Below, piece after piece: positions 48,891 through 57,493 of a stretch of DNA of 64,000 bases. A model generated the notes under the pieces. It saw nothing but the letters and a program-made list of their open reading frames with translations, ran no database searches and had not been told where the DNA came from. Every line of letters starts with the position of its first letter. Within the stretch, counting starts at the first letter, position 1. The DNA comes from DATEOR01 sp036279015. GTDB lineage: Bacteria; Actinomycetota; Thermoleophilia; Gaiellales; Gaiellaceae. The stretch lies in assembly GCA_036279015.1 (NCBI GenBank), contig DASUJY010000017.1:1-64000 (forward strand), given 5' to 3'. Made by a program: the position numbers and the translations under genes.

Positions 48891-49511
48891 ATGGCGACAC
48901 TGGCCTTCAACCACGAGGAGATCGCGGCGCGCGAGCTCAAGCCCGAGCTGCTCGAGCTGGACGGCATCTCCCGGGCCTCCGTCGAAGCCCACTACAAGCT
49001 CTACCAGGGCTACGTCGCGAAGCGTAACGAGATCCTCGGCAAGTTGGCCGAGGTCGAGCTCTCGTCCGCGAACCAGGTCTACTCCGACGTCCGCGCGCTC
49101 AAGATCGACCTCACCTTCGCGATCGGCGGCGTCAAGAACCACGAGATCTACTTCGAGCACCTCGGCGGCGGGGGCGGCGATCCGACCGGGGCGGTCGGCG
49201 ACCTGATCGAGCGCGACTTCGGCTCGATCGAGGCCTGGCGCGCCGACCTCAGGGCGACCGGCATGGGCGGGCGCGGATGGGCATGGACTGCCTACGACTG
49301 GGACGAGCAGCGCCTCTTCAACTACATCGGCGATGCCCAGAACACGTTCCCGATCTGGAACGCGACCCCGCTCGTGGCGCTCGACGTCTACGAGCACGCC
49401 TACTTCCTCGACTACCAGACCGACCGCGCGTCCTACATCGAGGCGTTCTTCGCCAACCTCGACTGGGACGTGATCGCGAGCTGGGTGTCGAAGTACCAGA
49501 TCCAGACCTGA
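48891..49511 (+). CDS. Second superoxide dismutase-like protein, Fe/Mn type
   Basis: 206 aa, with GAAGGGAG upstream. Metal ligands in the expected places: His34 (ASVEAHYKLYQGYV), His84 (VKNHEIYFEHL), Asp165 and His169 (LDVYEHAYFLDY). The sequence between them differs from the first SOD (28469): shorter N-terminal part and no HHTKHH block. It fits the atypical Fe/Mn SOD branch common in soil bacteria. Ligands are complete, so activity is plausible. Confidence 0.85.
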   Translation: MATLAFNHEEIAARELKPELLELDGISRASVEAHYKLYQGYVAKRNEILGKLAEVELSSANQVYSDVRALKIDLTFAIGGVKNHEIYFEHLGGGGGDPTGAVGDLIERDFGSIEAWRADLRATGMGGRGWAWTAYDWDEQRLFNYIGDAQNTFPIWNATPLVALDVYEHAYFLDYQTDRASYIEAFFANLDWDVIASWVSKYQIQT

Positions 49512-49520
49512 GCCTTCCGG

Positions 49521-50144
49521 GTGTCCTGGCAGGAAGGGGCACTGGTACCGCTCGGCTATGTCCTCGGCAGCATGCCGTGGGGATACTGGCTGCCGCGTCT
49601 CCTCGTCGGCGTCGACATCCGCACCCTCGGAAGCGGCAACACGGGGGCGACGAACGTCTGGCGGACGCTCGGCTTCAAGCTCGGCCTCGGCGTCGCCGCC
49701 CTCGACATCGGCAAGGGCGCCGCGGCCGCGCTCCTCGGGCGCTGGCTCGGGAATGACCTCGTCGCCGTGCTCGCCGGCTGCGCGGCCATGGCGGGACACT
49801 GGCGCCCGCTCTTCATCGGCTTCGCGCGCGGCGGGAAGATCGTCGCCACGACGGGCGGCGTCGGCCTCGCGGTTGCCCCGCTCGCCACGCTCTCGGCGGC
49901 CGCAGTCTGGATCGCGGTCTTCCTCGTGACGCGCTACGCGTCCGTTGCCTCGATGGTCTCCGCGACCGCCCTCACCCTCTTCGCCGTCCTCTTCGGGGCC
50001 TCCTGGCCCGTGGTCGCCTTCACGGCCGGCGGGGCGCTTGCGATCGTCGTCCTGCACCGGGCCAACATCGCGCGGCTCCTCCACGGCCAGGAGAGCAAGA
50101 TGCGGCTGAGAGGATCTAGACGACCGCGCGCAGCCAGTCCCTGA
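49521..50144 (+). CDS. plsY: Acyl-phosphate glycerol-3-phosphate acyltransferase
   Basis: 207 aa, GTG start 9 bases after the SOD stop. PlsY motifs: YVLGSMPWGYW, GSGNTGATNVWRTLG (substrate-binding loop), DIGKGAAAALLG, and AMAGHWRPLFIGFARGGKIVATTGG with the conserved His/Gly/Lys. Five or six membrane helices. It transfers acyl groups from acyl-phosphate to G3P, the first step of phospholipid synthesis. Its end overlaps the end of folE2 by 29 bases. Confidence 0.9.
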   Translation: MSWQEGALVPLGYVLGSMPWGYWLPRLLVGVDIRTLGSGNTGATNVWRTLGFKLGLGVAALDIGKGAAAALLGRWLGNDLVAVLAGCAAMAGHWRPLFIGFARGGKIVATTGGVGLAVAPLATLSAAAVWIAVFLVTRYASVASMVSATALTLFAVLFGASWPVVAFTAGGALAIVVLHRANIARLLHGQESKMRLRGSRRPRAASP

Positions 50145-51096
50145 GCTCGGTGTGTGCGAGCGAGTGCGTCCCGCTCGCGAGCTCGCCGCGCAGCTCCCCG
50201 ACGGTGCCGAAGCGCTCGGCCAGCACGTCGTGGTTGTGGATCGTCTCGAAGTTGACCTGGCGCGCGAGGACGAAGTCGTCGTCGGCCAGCTCGGCGTAGC
50301 CGTCGAGGGCGCTCTTGACCATGAGCCGCACGGAGTCTTCGACGAAGCGCGGCGAGAGGTGCGCGTGCTCGACGACGAAGAGCTCGTCGGGCCGCTTCAG
50401 GAGCTCGTAGATGGGGGAGCTCATCGAGCGCTCGACGACGTCGACGAGATCCTCGGCGTCGAGGCGGAGCGACGTGCCGAGGTAGAGCGTGCCGCGCCCG
50501 CGCTGGTTGTGCGTGGCGAGCGGGACGAGCTCGAGGATGCGCTCGACGTCGTCCTCGGGGAAGCCGGCCTCTGCGAGCCGGCCCGCCGCCTCGCCCCGGA
50601 CGAGGCCCTGCGCGCAGGGGCACGCGTTGATGCCGGTCGCCTCGACGCCGACCACGCGCCGCGACGCGGTGCGCGAGGCGGCCGCGATCCCGATCAGCGT
50701 CACGAGCTCCTGGGTGCGGAGGGCGGTGACCGGGGTCAGTCGCTCGACCGGATAGCGCGCCGCGATCTTCACCTCGGCCCGGAGTGCCTTCTGGCGCTCG
50801 ACGATGTGGCGCGCGATGTGCTCGGCCAGGTTCTCGACGAGGAGCTTCTCGTCGATGACGACCTCGTCGATCGCCTCCTCGAAGAGCTCCGGGAAGCGCG
50901 ACATGTGCACTCCCTTCTGGGCCGGGTCGAGGTCGACGAAGCAGTCGATCGCGGCCGAGACAAGTGCGTCCCGACCACCGTGCTGCATGCGCACGGCCTT
51001 CTGGACGCCGGTCACCCCGGCGCGTGAGAGACCGATGCGGACCTCGGGGGATGACGCCTGCAGGTCGCCCGCTGCGGCTAGTCTCTCCTGCTGCAT
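50116..51096 (-). CDS. folE2: GTP cyclohydrolase I type 2 (FolE2/MptA)
   Basis: 326 aa from ATG 51096, with TACGGT 6 bases upstream. Signature ATGINACPCAQGLV carries the zinc cysteine of type IB enzymes, with VPLATHNQRGRGTLY and HLSPRFVEDSVR following. The enzyme opens GTP to dihydroneopterin triphosphate, using Zn or Mn instead of the Zn-only FolE. Often used under zinc shortage. No folate genes lie nearby. Confidence 0.9.
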   Translation of the reverse strand: MQQERLAAAGDLQASSPEVRIGLSRAGVTGVQKAVRMQHGGRDALVSAAIDCFVDLDPAQKGVHMSRFPELFEEAIDEVVIDEKLLVENLAEHIARHIVERQKALRAEVKIAARYPVERLTPVTALRTQELVTLIGIAAASRTASRRVVGVEATGINACPCAQGLVRGEAAGRLAEAGFPEDDVERILELVPLATHNQRGRGTLYLGTSLRLDAEDLVDVVERSMSSPIYELLKRPDELFVVEHAHLSPRFVEDSVRLMVKSALDGYAELADDDFVLARQVNFETIHNHDVLAERFGTVGELRGELASGTHSLAHTELRDWLRAVV

Positions 51097-51102
51097 GAGC
51101 CA

Positions 51103-51108
51103 ACCGTA
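51103..51108 (-). promoter_or_regulatory. -10 element (TACGGT) of folE2
   Basis: Lies 6 bases before ATG 51096 with no Shine-Dalgarno. Confidence 0.4.
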
Positions 51109-51120
51109 CCAGGGGGTGAA

Positions 51121-51699
51121 ATGGCAGAGGATGCGCGCTTCGCCCGCATCGTCTCGATCGGCGCGCACGACCTGAAGACGCCGCTCGCGACGGTGGTCGG
51201 CTTCGCGCGCACGCTTGCCCGCACCGAGCTCGGAGATCCGGCGGCGAAGTACGTGGACATGATCGAGGCTGCGTCCACGCAGCTCGACGACCTCATCGAG
51301 GAGCTCGCCCTCGCCGCACGAATCGAGAGCGGCCGCTACTCGCCCGTCCTCGTCGAGACGGACACGCTCACGCTCGCGCACGCGGTGGCAGCCGACCTAC
51401 CCGAGCGGGTGGAGGTGAGCGGCGAGGGTGCGACGGTGAGCGTCGATCCGGACGCGACCGCCCGCTCGCTCTCGAGGCTGGCGAAGGCCGCCTCCCGCCA
51501 CGGCGGCATCGACTCGGTCTCGCTCGTCGTCGCCGGGCGCCAGCTCGCGATCGCTCCTCTGCTTCGGAACGCGGCCGGCGTCGTCACCGGCGAGGAGCTC
51601 AGGGAGCTCGGGGCCGTCGTCGCGGTCGAGCAGCTGCGCGCGCTCGGCGTGACCGTCGTCGCCGAGGACGAGCGGCTGCTGATCCACTTTCCGGGCTAG
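51121..51699 (+). CDS. HisKA-only histidine kinase-like protein
   Basis: 192 aa. Phosphoacceptor box IVSIGAHDLKTPLATVVGF with His16, then the long helix DMIEAASTQLDDLIEELALAARIESG of the dimerisation domain. The rest (about residues 75-192) keeps some HATPase-like secondary structure, but the N box, G1 and G2 glycine motifs are missing, so it should not bind ATP. No sensor domain. It may accept phosphate or act as a decoy dimer partner. Divergent from folE2. Confidence 0.7.
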   Translation: MAEDARFARIVSIGAHDLKTPLATVVGFARTLARTELGDPAAKYVDMIEAASTQLDDLIEELALAARIESGRYSPVLVETDTLTLAHAVAADLPERVEVSGEGATVSVDPDATARSLSRLAKAASRHGGIDSVSLVVAGRQLAIAPLLRNAAGVVTGEELRELGAVVAVEQLRALGVTVVAEDERLLIHFPG

Positions 51700-51706
51700 G
51701 CTCGGC

Positions 51707-53074
51707 TCAGGCAGGCTGAGCCCGGATGACGTCGAGGAGCGCCTCGACGACGGCCGGATCGAACTGGGTGCCTCGGTTCCGCTCGATCTCCGTGGCGGCC
51801 TCCTCCGTCGGCAGGGCTGCACGGTACGGACGATCCGTGGTCATCGCGTTGAACGCGTCGCAGCACGCGACGACCCGCGCGACGAGCGGGATGTCGCTTC
51901 CCGCGAGACCGTCGGGATAGCCCCCTCCGTCCCAGCGCTCGTGGCAGGAACGGACGATGGCGCCGATCTCTCCGAGCAGCCCGCCGACCTTCTGGAGCAT
52001 CCGCTCGCCCTCGATCGTATGCGTGTTCATGATCGCTCGCTCCTCGTCGGTCAGCGGTCCCGGCTTGTTCACGATCTGCTTCGGGATCCGCACCTTGCCG
52101 ACGTCGTGGAGGAGGGCGGCGAACTCGGCATCGCGGCGCTCGCTCGCCGAGAGCTCGAGGCGATCGCAGACTCCGAGGGTGAGGGCGACGACATCGCGGC
52201 TGTGAGCGCCCGTATACGCGTCGTCGGCCTCGACGACGTCCCCGAGGAGAAACGCGGTTCCGCGATACGCCGAGGAGAGCTCCAGGACGTGATCGATGTG
52301 CACATGGCGCTCCCGTGCGAAGACCGAGAGGAGGACGATGAGGGGGACGGCGAGGAGCACGCCGTACGCGTTGTCCGACGCCACGAACGCGATCGCGAGG
52401 CCGACCGACGAAAGCGAGAAGTCGACCAGCCAGGGGAGGCCGTATGCGCGTAGGTGCCGGTACGGTGAGACGCCGCCCGCCAGCCGTTCGTAAGCGGCGG
52501 AGCTCGCGAAGTCGAACCCGACCTGGGCGACGAGCGCGCCGAGGTAGAGCGGGACGCTCCTCATCGTAGGATCGGCCTCGCCGGCGAGCGCGAGGACGAG
52601 GGCGGGGCCGAGCGCGTGCCAGCCGTTTGCGAGCCGGAGCGGGACGCGTTCGAGCCGCAGCGAGCCGCGCAGGCAGTCGAGCAGGCTGCCGAGCAGGATC
52701 CCGCCTGCGACGAGCAGCGGCACCTCTCCCAGTGGGAGCACGAAGAGCATCGGTACGAGGATGAGCTGCGTCGGCACGAACGAGCCCATCACGACCTCGA
52801 AGTCGAGCGTGAACGCGAGCGCGTACGCGCCGATCAGGAGCACGGCGACGGAGAGATTCGGCCCGCGCTCCGAGCCCGCCGCCACGATCGCGAAGAGGGC
52901 AGCGGCGACGAGGAAGCCCCCGCCGATGAAGAGCGCCGAGAGGACCTCGCGCGTCTCGAGCTGAAGGGCGCGCCGGGCGCGCCGGTCGCCGATCGCATTC
53001 TCGACTGTCGGATCGAGGACCGCGTCGGCTCGCCTCGCGGCCGGCAGCGGGACTCGTGCGACCGTTTCGCTCAT
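51707..53074 (-). CDS. HD-GYP domain membrane protein (c-di-GMP phosphodiesterase type)
   Basis: 455 aa. About eight membrane helices (residues 40-250) form an MASE-like sensor. The HD-GYP domain (about 265-455) has AHSRDVVALTLGVC, the metal motif LLHDVGKVRIP, IMNTHTIEGERML, SCHERWDGGGYPDGLAGSDIPLVARVV and DAFNAMTTDRPYR. All active-site residues of the HD-GYP class are present. It should degrade c-di-GMP at the membrane. It converges on the HisKA-only gene, 7 bases apart. Confidence 0.88.
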   Translation of the reverse strand: MSETVARVPLPAARRADAVLDPTVENAIGDRRARRALQLETREVLSALFIGGGFLVAAALFAIVAAGSERGPNLSVAVLLIGAYALAFTLDFEVVMGSFVPTQLILVPMLFVLPLGEVPLLVAGGILLGSLLDCLRGSLRLERVPLRLANGWHALGPALVLALAGEADPTMRSVPLYLGALVAQVGFDFASSAAYERLAGGVSPYRHLRAYGLPWLVDFSLSSVGLAIAFVASDNAYGVLLAVPLIVLLSVFARERHVHIDHVLELSSAYRGTAFLLGDVVEADDAYTGAHSRDVVALTLGVCDRLELSASERRDAEFAALLHDVGKVRIPKQIVNKPGPLTDEERAIMNTHTIEGERMLQKVGGLLGEIGAIVRSCHERWDGGGYPDGLAGSDIPLVARVVACCDAFNAMTTDRPYRAALPTEEAATEIERNRGTQFDPAVVEALLDVIRAQPA

Positions 53075-53149
53075 GAATGGTAGAGAATCGGCTTCGTCGC
53101 TCCCGCACTTGATAGGAGCGGCTTGGAGCCCTCGTTCGGGGGATTCCGG

Positions 53150-53165
53150 TCACCCGGTCGGGTGA
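53150..53165. promoter_or_regulatory. Perfect 16-base palindrome (TCACCCG-GT-CGGGTGA type)
   Basis: Arms TCACCCG (53150-53156) and CGGGTGA (53159-53165) in the region between the divergent HD-GYP and secreted-protein genes; possible dimeric operator. Confidence 0.3.
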
Positions 53166-53222
53166 TCGTCAGGGCCGGTCGATCCTGCCAGGGTGAGTGC
53201 GGGAATCGACGGAAGGTTCGAA

Positions 53223-53840
53223 ATGCGGCGTTTTATCACCCTCGTTGTGGCGGCGGCCTCTGCGCTCCTCGTGACGGCACCGGCCCAGGCGGGGCTGTTC
53301 TCAAACTTGCTCCCCGGACTCCTGTCCCCTGCGGACTCGCCGCAGACCTGCGACAGCTCGTATGAGCAGCCGTTCACCCGCTGGGGCGACGGGAACCACT
53401 ACGTGCTCGTTCCAGGCGGTTCGTTCGAGCCCAACACGGTGTCCTGGAAACTCGGGCGCGGGGCTCGGATCGTCTCGGGCAACGAGTCCTTCTACGTCCA
53501 TTCGGCCGGCGATCGCCATTCGCTCTACGTCCCCGGCGGCGTGAGCGTGACCACTCCGCCCATGTGCTTTGCGGTCGGAGACTGGCACATGCGCCTCTTC
53601 GCGCGCGGGAGCGGGAAGATCCGCGTCCGGATCCAGGTCAAGAGCCTGCTCGGCCTCCTGAGCGTGCTCGACGGCGGAACCGTTCGGGCCGGATCCGCGT
53701 GGCGGCCCTCGCCGGAGGTGCAGATGCTGCTCACGAACGTCACGGGCCTGCTCGCAACGGACAGCGTCTCCTTCCGCCTCACCCCGTCGGCGAACACCCG
53801 GGTCGACGACGTCTACCTCGACCCGATCAAGTCGAGCTAG
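53223..53840 (+). CDS. Secreted beta-rich protein of unknown function
   Basis: 205 aa from ATG 53223, with GGAAGG upstream. Signal peptide LVVAAASALLVTAPAQA. The mature part has TCDSSYEQPFTRWGDGNHYVLVPGGSFE and WKLGRGARIVSGNESFYVHSAGDRHSLYVPGG, which reads as a carbohydrate-binding-type beta sandwich, and ends VDDVYLDPIKSS. Two cysteines could form a disulfide. This family is common in Thermoleophilia; the function is not known. Confidence 0.65.
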   Translation: MRRFITLVVAAASALLVTAPAQAGLFSNLLPGLLSPADSPQTCDSSYEQPFTRWGDGNHYVLVPGGSFEPNTVSWKLGRGARIVSGNESFYVHSAGDRHSLYVPGGVSVTTPPMCFAVGDWHMRLFARGSGKIRVRIQVKSLLGLLSVLDGGTVRAGSAWRPSPEVQMLLTNVTGLLATDSVSFRLTPSANTRVDDVYLDPIKSS

Positions 53841-53879
53841 GCGCCCACCGCACTCGAGCGCTGTCCGGCGATCGGCCGG

Positions 53880-54452
53880 CTAGGCCGCCGGCTCGGTGAC
53901 CGCGGGCGTCTCTGTCTGCGGAGCGGTCCGCCAGAACGGCACGGCGGCCGCGATCCCCGCGAAGAAGGCAACGATGAGCGTGGCACTCGAGCCGCCGGCC
54001 CCGGGCTTCGCCGTCATGACGAAGACGACAGCGAGCACGAGCGTCAGGGTCGTCATGTTGGCGCTCCAGGCGATCGGGTCGCGGAGAAGGCCCTTCGCGC
54101 GTTCGGACATACCGTTGGCCATGACCTCCTTCTTGAGCGCACGCCCGCGGCTCGCGTGGATCCCCTCCCCGATGATGACGAGCATGGCGAGCCCGGCGAT
54201 GGCCGCGTCGATCCAGGGGGTCGACCACGTCCAGGCATCCTGGGTCATGTAGGCGCCGCTGCCGAAGAGGGTGAGGGCTGCGATCGGAAAGGCGGGGACG
54301 ACCCGCTCGATGAGTCCGCCCCAGCGCCCGACGTCGGGTGGCGTGGTCGCGGCTCGCAGCTGGAGCGACGCGTACGTGACGAGCGTAGCCGCGGTGATCG
54401 CGAGCAGCAGGGCGAGCAGGTGGATGTAGAGCACGATCGAGTAGGTGTTCAT
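53880..54452 (-). CDS. Five-helix membrane protein (DUF2269-like)
   Basis: 190 aa. Hydrophobic segments at about residues 4-26, 53-68, 82-97, 133-150 and 158-175. It contains HLLALLLAITAATLVTYASL and TWSTPWIDAAIAGLAMLVIIGEG. No known enzyme motif. The upstream octamer GTAAGAAC lies at the same distance as at the DoxX gene. Confidence 0.65.
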   Translation of the reverse strand: MNTYSIVLYIHLLALLLAITAATLVTYASLQLRAATTPPDVGRWGGLIERVVPAFPIAALTLFGSGAYMTQDAWTWSTPWIDAAIAGLAMLVIIGEGIHASRGRALKKEVMANGMSERAKGLLRDPIAWSANMTTLTLVLAVVFVMTAKPGAGGSSATLIVAFFAGIAAAVPFWRTAPQTETPAVTEPAA

Positions 54453-54493
54453 GGTCTCCCCGGTAGGCGCGTTGATCGTCAGGCGATGAGGAG

Positions 54494-54501
54494 GTTCTTA
54501 C
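54494..54501 (-). promoter_or_regulatory. GTAAGAAC motif 41 bases before the membrane gene
   Basis: Identical octamer and identical 41-base distance to the start codon as for the DoxX gene at 42247. Confidence 0.3.
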
Positions 54502-54529
54502 TCCTCCGCTCGGACGAGGTCAAGCCGGT

Positions 54530-55354
54530 TCAGCGCAGCAGTCGCGACAGACGGCGGTCCTTGAGGATTCGACCTCCTGTCTGGCACTCGGGGCAGTAGT
54601 AGATCGTGTGCTCGTCGAAGTCGACGCGCGCGATCGGCGTGGCGCACCGCGGGCACGGCTCGCCGAGGCGGTTGTGGATCCGGTAGGCCTTCTTGTCGGC
54701 CGCGCCGCGCTCCCGTAGCTCGAGCCCACGGGCGAGCTCCGCGTCGAGGGCATCTGCGAGCCGGGCGACCTCTTCCTCCGAGAGCTCCGTTGTCAGCGCG
54801 TAGGGCGAGAGCCGCGCGTGGTGGAGGATCTCGTTCGCCCAGGCGCGGCCGATCCCGGCGAGGAGCCGCTGGTCGCGCAGGAAGGCGTGGAGGCGGCGCG
54901 AGTCCGACGCGAGGATCTCGCCGAGCCGCTCGCGTCCGAGCCCGTACGCCTCGGGGCCGAGGTGCGAGAGCTCCGCGGCGATCGCCTCGGGCGCGTAGAG
55001 GCCGACCTTCGCGCGCTTCTTGGGGCCCCCCTCGGTGAGGACGAGCGTGCCGCCGTCCTCGAACGTGAGCCTGAAGGCCGGCGTCTTCGGTTGCTTCTCT
55101 CCCGGCCGGAGGTAGCGGAGCCGGCCGGCGCTCATCAGGTGGACGTGGAGGACGAGCTCGCCGTCCTCGGTCGGGAGGAGGATGTTCTTGCCGCGCCGCT
55201 CGGCGCCCGCGAACCGCCGGCCCTCGAGCGCGGCCAGGGGCGGGTCGTAGGTCTTCAGGGTCGCGACGTGGGCGGGTCCTGCCTTGAGAATCCGGGAACC
55301 ACGGACGCTCTCCAGGCTCCGACGAAGTGCCTCGATCTCAGGAAACTCGGGCAT
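54530..55354 (-). CDS. Formamidopyrimidine-DNA glycosylase / endonuclease VIII family (Fpg/Nei)
   Basis: 274 aa from ATG 55354. It begins MPEFPEIEALRRSLE: catalytic Pro2 and Glu3 are in place, although residue 4 is Phe rather than the usual Leu. Lys in the VLHVHLMSAGRL block, the helix-two-turn-helix DQRLLAGIGRAWANEILHHA, and a C-terminal zinc finger (CPRCATPIARVDF...YYCPECQ). It removes oxidised bases from DNA. Divergent from the asparaginase gene, sharing a short region. Confidence 0.88.
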   Translation of the reverse strand: MPEFPEIEALRRSLESVRGSRILKAGPAHVATLKTYDPPLAALEGRRFAGAERRGKNILLPTEDGELVLHVHLMSAGRLRYLRPGEKQPKTPAFRLTFEDGGTLVLTEGGPKKRAKVGLYAPEAIAAELSHLGPEAYGLGRERLGEILASDSRRLHAFLRDQRLLAGIGRAWANEILHHARLSPYALTTELSEEEVARLADALDAELARGLELRERGAADKKAYRIHNRLGEPCPRCATPIARVDFDEHTIYYCPECQTGGRILKDRRLSRLLR

Positions 55355-55367
55355 GCTGTTCCGGAAA

Positions 55368-56252
55368 ATGCGGTCGCACTTTCCAGAAATAACAGTAGCC
55401 GTCACGCGCGGAGGCGTCCTCGAGTCGCGGCACCGCGTCGATGCCGTGCGCCTCGATCCGGCCGGCGCGCTCGTCGAGGCGCGCGGGGACCCGCAGCTCG
55501 TCACGTTTGCGCGCTCTGCCGTGAAGCCGATCCAGGCGCTCCTCCTCGCGCGCGCCTACGACGAGCTCGCCGAGGAGGATCTCGCCATTGCCTCCGCCTC
55601 GCATGGGGCGCGGGCCGAGCAGCTGGCCGCGGTGCGCGAGCTGCTCGCGAGGGCGGGCGCCACGGAGCACGATCTCGAGTGCGGCCCCGTGGACGGAAGC
55701 CGGCTCGCGCACAACTGCTCCGGCAAGCACGCCGGCTTCCTTTGCGTCTGCGCGGCGCACGGGTGGCCGTTCGCCGGCTACCGGCTTCCGGAGCATCCCC
55801 TCCAGCAGGCGGTGCGAGCGGGGCTCGACGAGGCGGCCGGCCTCGACGGCGCGGAGGTCCCGACCGCCGTCGACGGCTGCGGCGTCGTCACGTTCGCGCT
55901 CCCGCTCGCGCGGATGGCTGCCGCCTTCGGGCGGCTGGTGCGGCAGGAGCTCGACGGCGCGGACCGCGTCGTCTCGGCCATGCGCGCCCATCCGGCGCTC
56001 GTCGAGGGCCCGGGGTCGGCGGCGACCGAGGTGATGCAGGCGCTCCCGGGCGCGGTCGCCAAGGGCGGCGCCGAGGGCGTTCTCTGCGTCGGGCTACCGG
56101 ATGGGAGCGCGCTCGCCCTCAAGGTCGAGGATGGGGCGAGGCGGGCCGCGCTCCCCGCGGCCGCGGCCATTCTCGACCTGCCCGAGCTCCGCACGAACAC
56201 GATTCGCAACAGCCGCGGAGAAGCGGTCGGCGACGTGCAGGCCGGATCCTGA
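55368..56252 (+). CDS. L-asparaginase II-type protein (AsnA II, PF06089 family)
   Basis: 294 aa from ATG 55368; ATG 55353 is also possible. Family blocks: VAVTRGGVLESRHR, TFARSAVKPIQALLL, IASASHGAR, NCSGKHAGFLCVC, and VDGCGVVTFALPL. The SGKHAGF region is the family hallmark. Only some members were shown to hydrolyse asparagine. It reads out toward the sigA gene. Confidence 0.8.
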   Translation: MRSHFPEITVAVTRGGVLESRHRVDAVRLDPAGALVEARGDPQLVTFARSAVKPIQALLLARAYDELAEEDLAIASASHGARAEQLAAVRELLARAGATEHDLECGPVDGSRLAHNCSGKHAGFLCVCAAHGWPFAGYRLPEHPLQQAVRAGLDEAAGLDGAEVPTAVDGCGVVTFALPLARMAAAFGRLVRQELDGADRVVSAMRAHPALVEGPGSAATEVMQALPGAVAKGGAEGVLCVGLPDGSALALKVEDGARRAALPAAAAILDLPELRTNTIRNSRGEAVGDVQAGS

Positions 56253-56282
56253 AATCGCCCTTCCGCTTTTCGTAAAGCGTTG

Positions 56283-56288
56283 TAGAAT
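56283..56288 (+). promoter_or_regulatory. -10 element (TAGAAT) of the primary sigma gene
   Basis: TAGAAT with TTCCGC (56261-56266) 16 bases upstream as a weak -35. It leaves a leader of about 90 bases that contains GC-rich stems. Confidence 0.4.
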
Positions 56289-56381
56289 GCCGCCACCATA
56301 GGGCCGGGGGACGCTTCTCTCCGGCTCTTTTGCTTCCCCCAGCGGCATGTAGCAGAGGTAGCGAGAAGAAAGGCGGAGTCT

Positions 56382-57479
<1,098 letters not shown>

Positions 57480-57493
57480 TCCGACCGGGCGGC

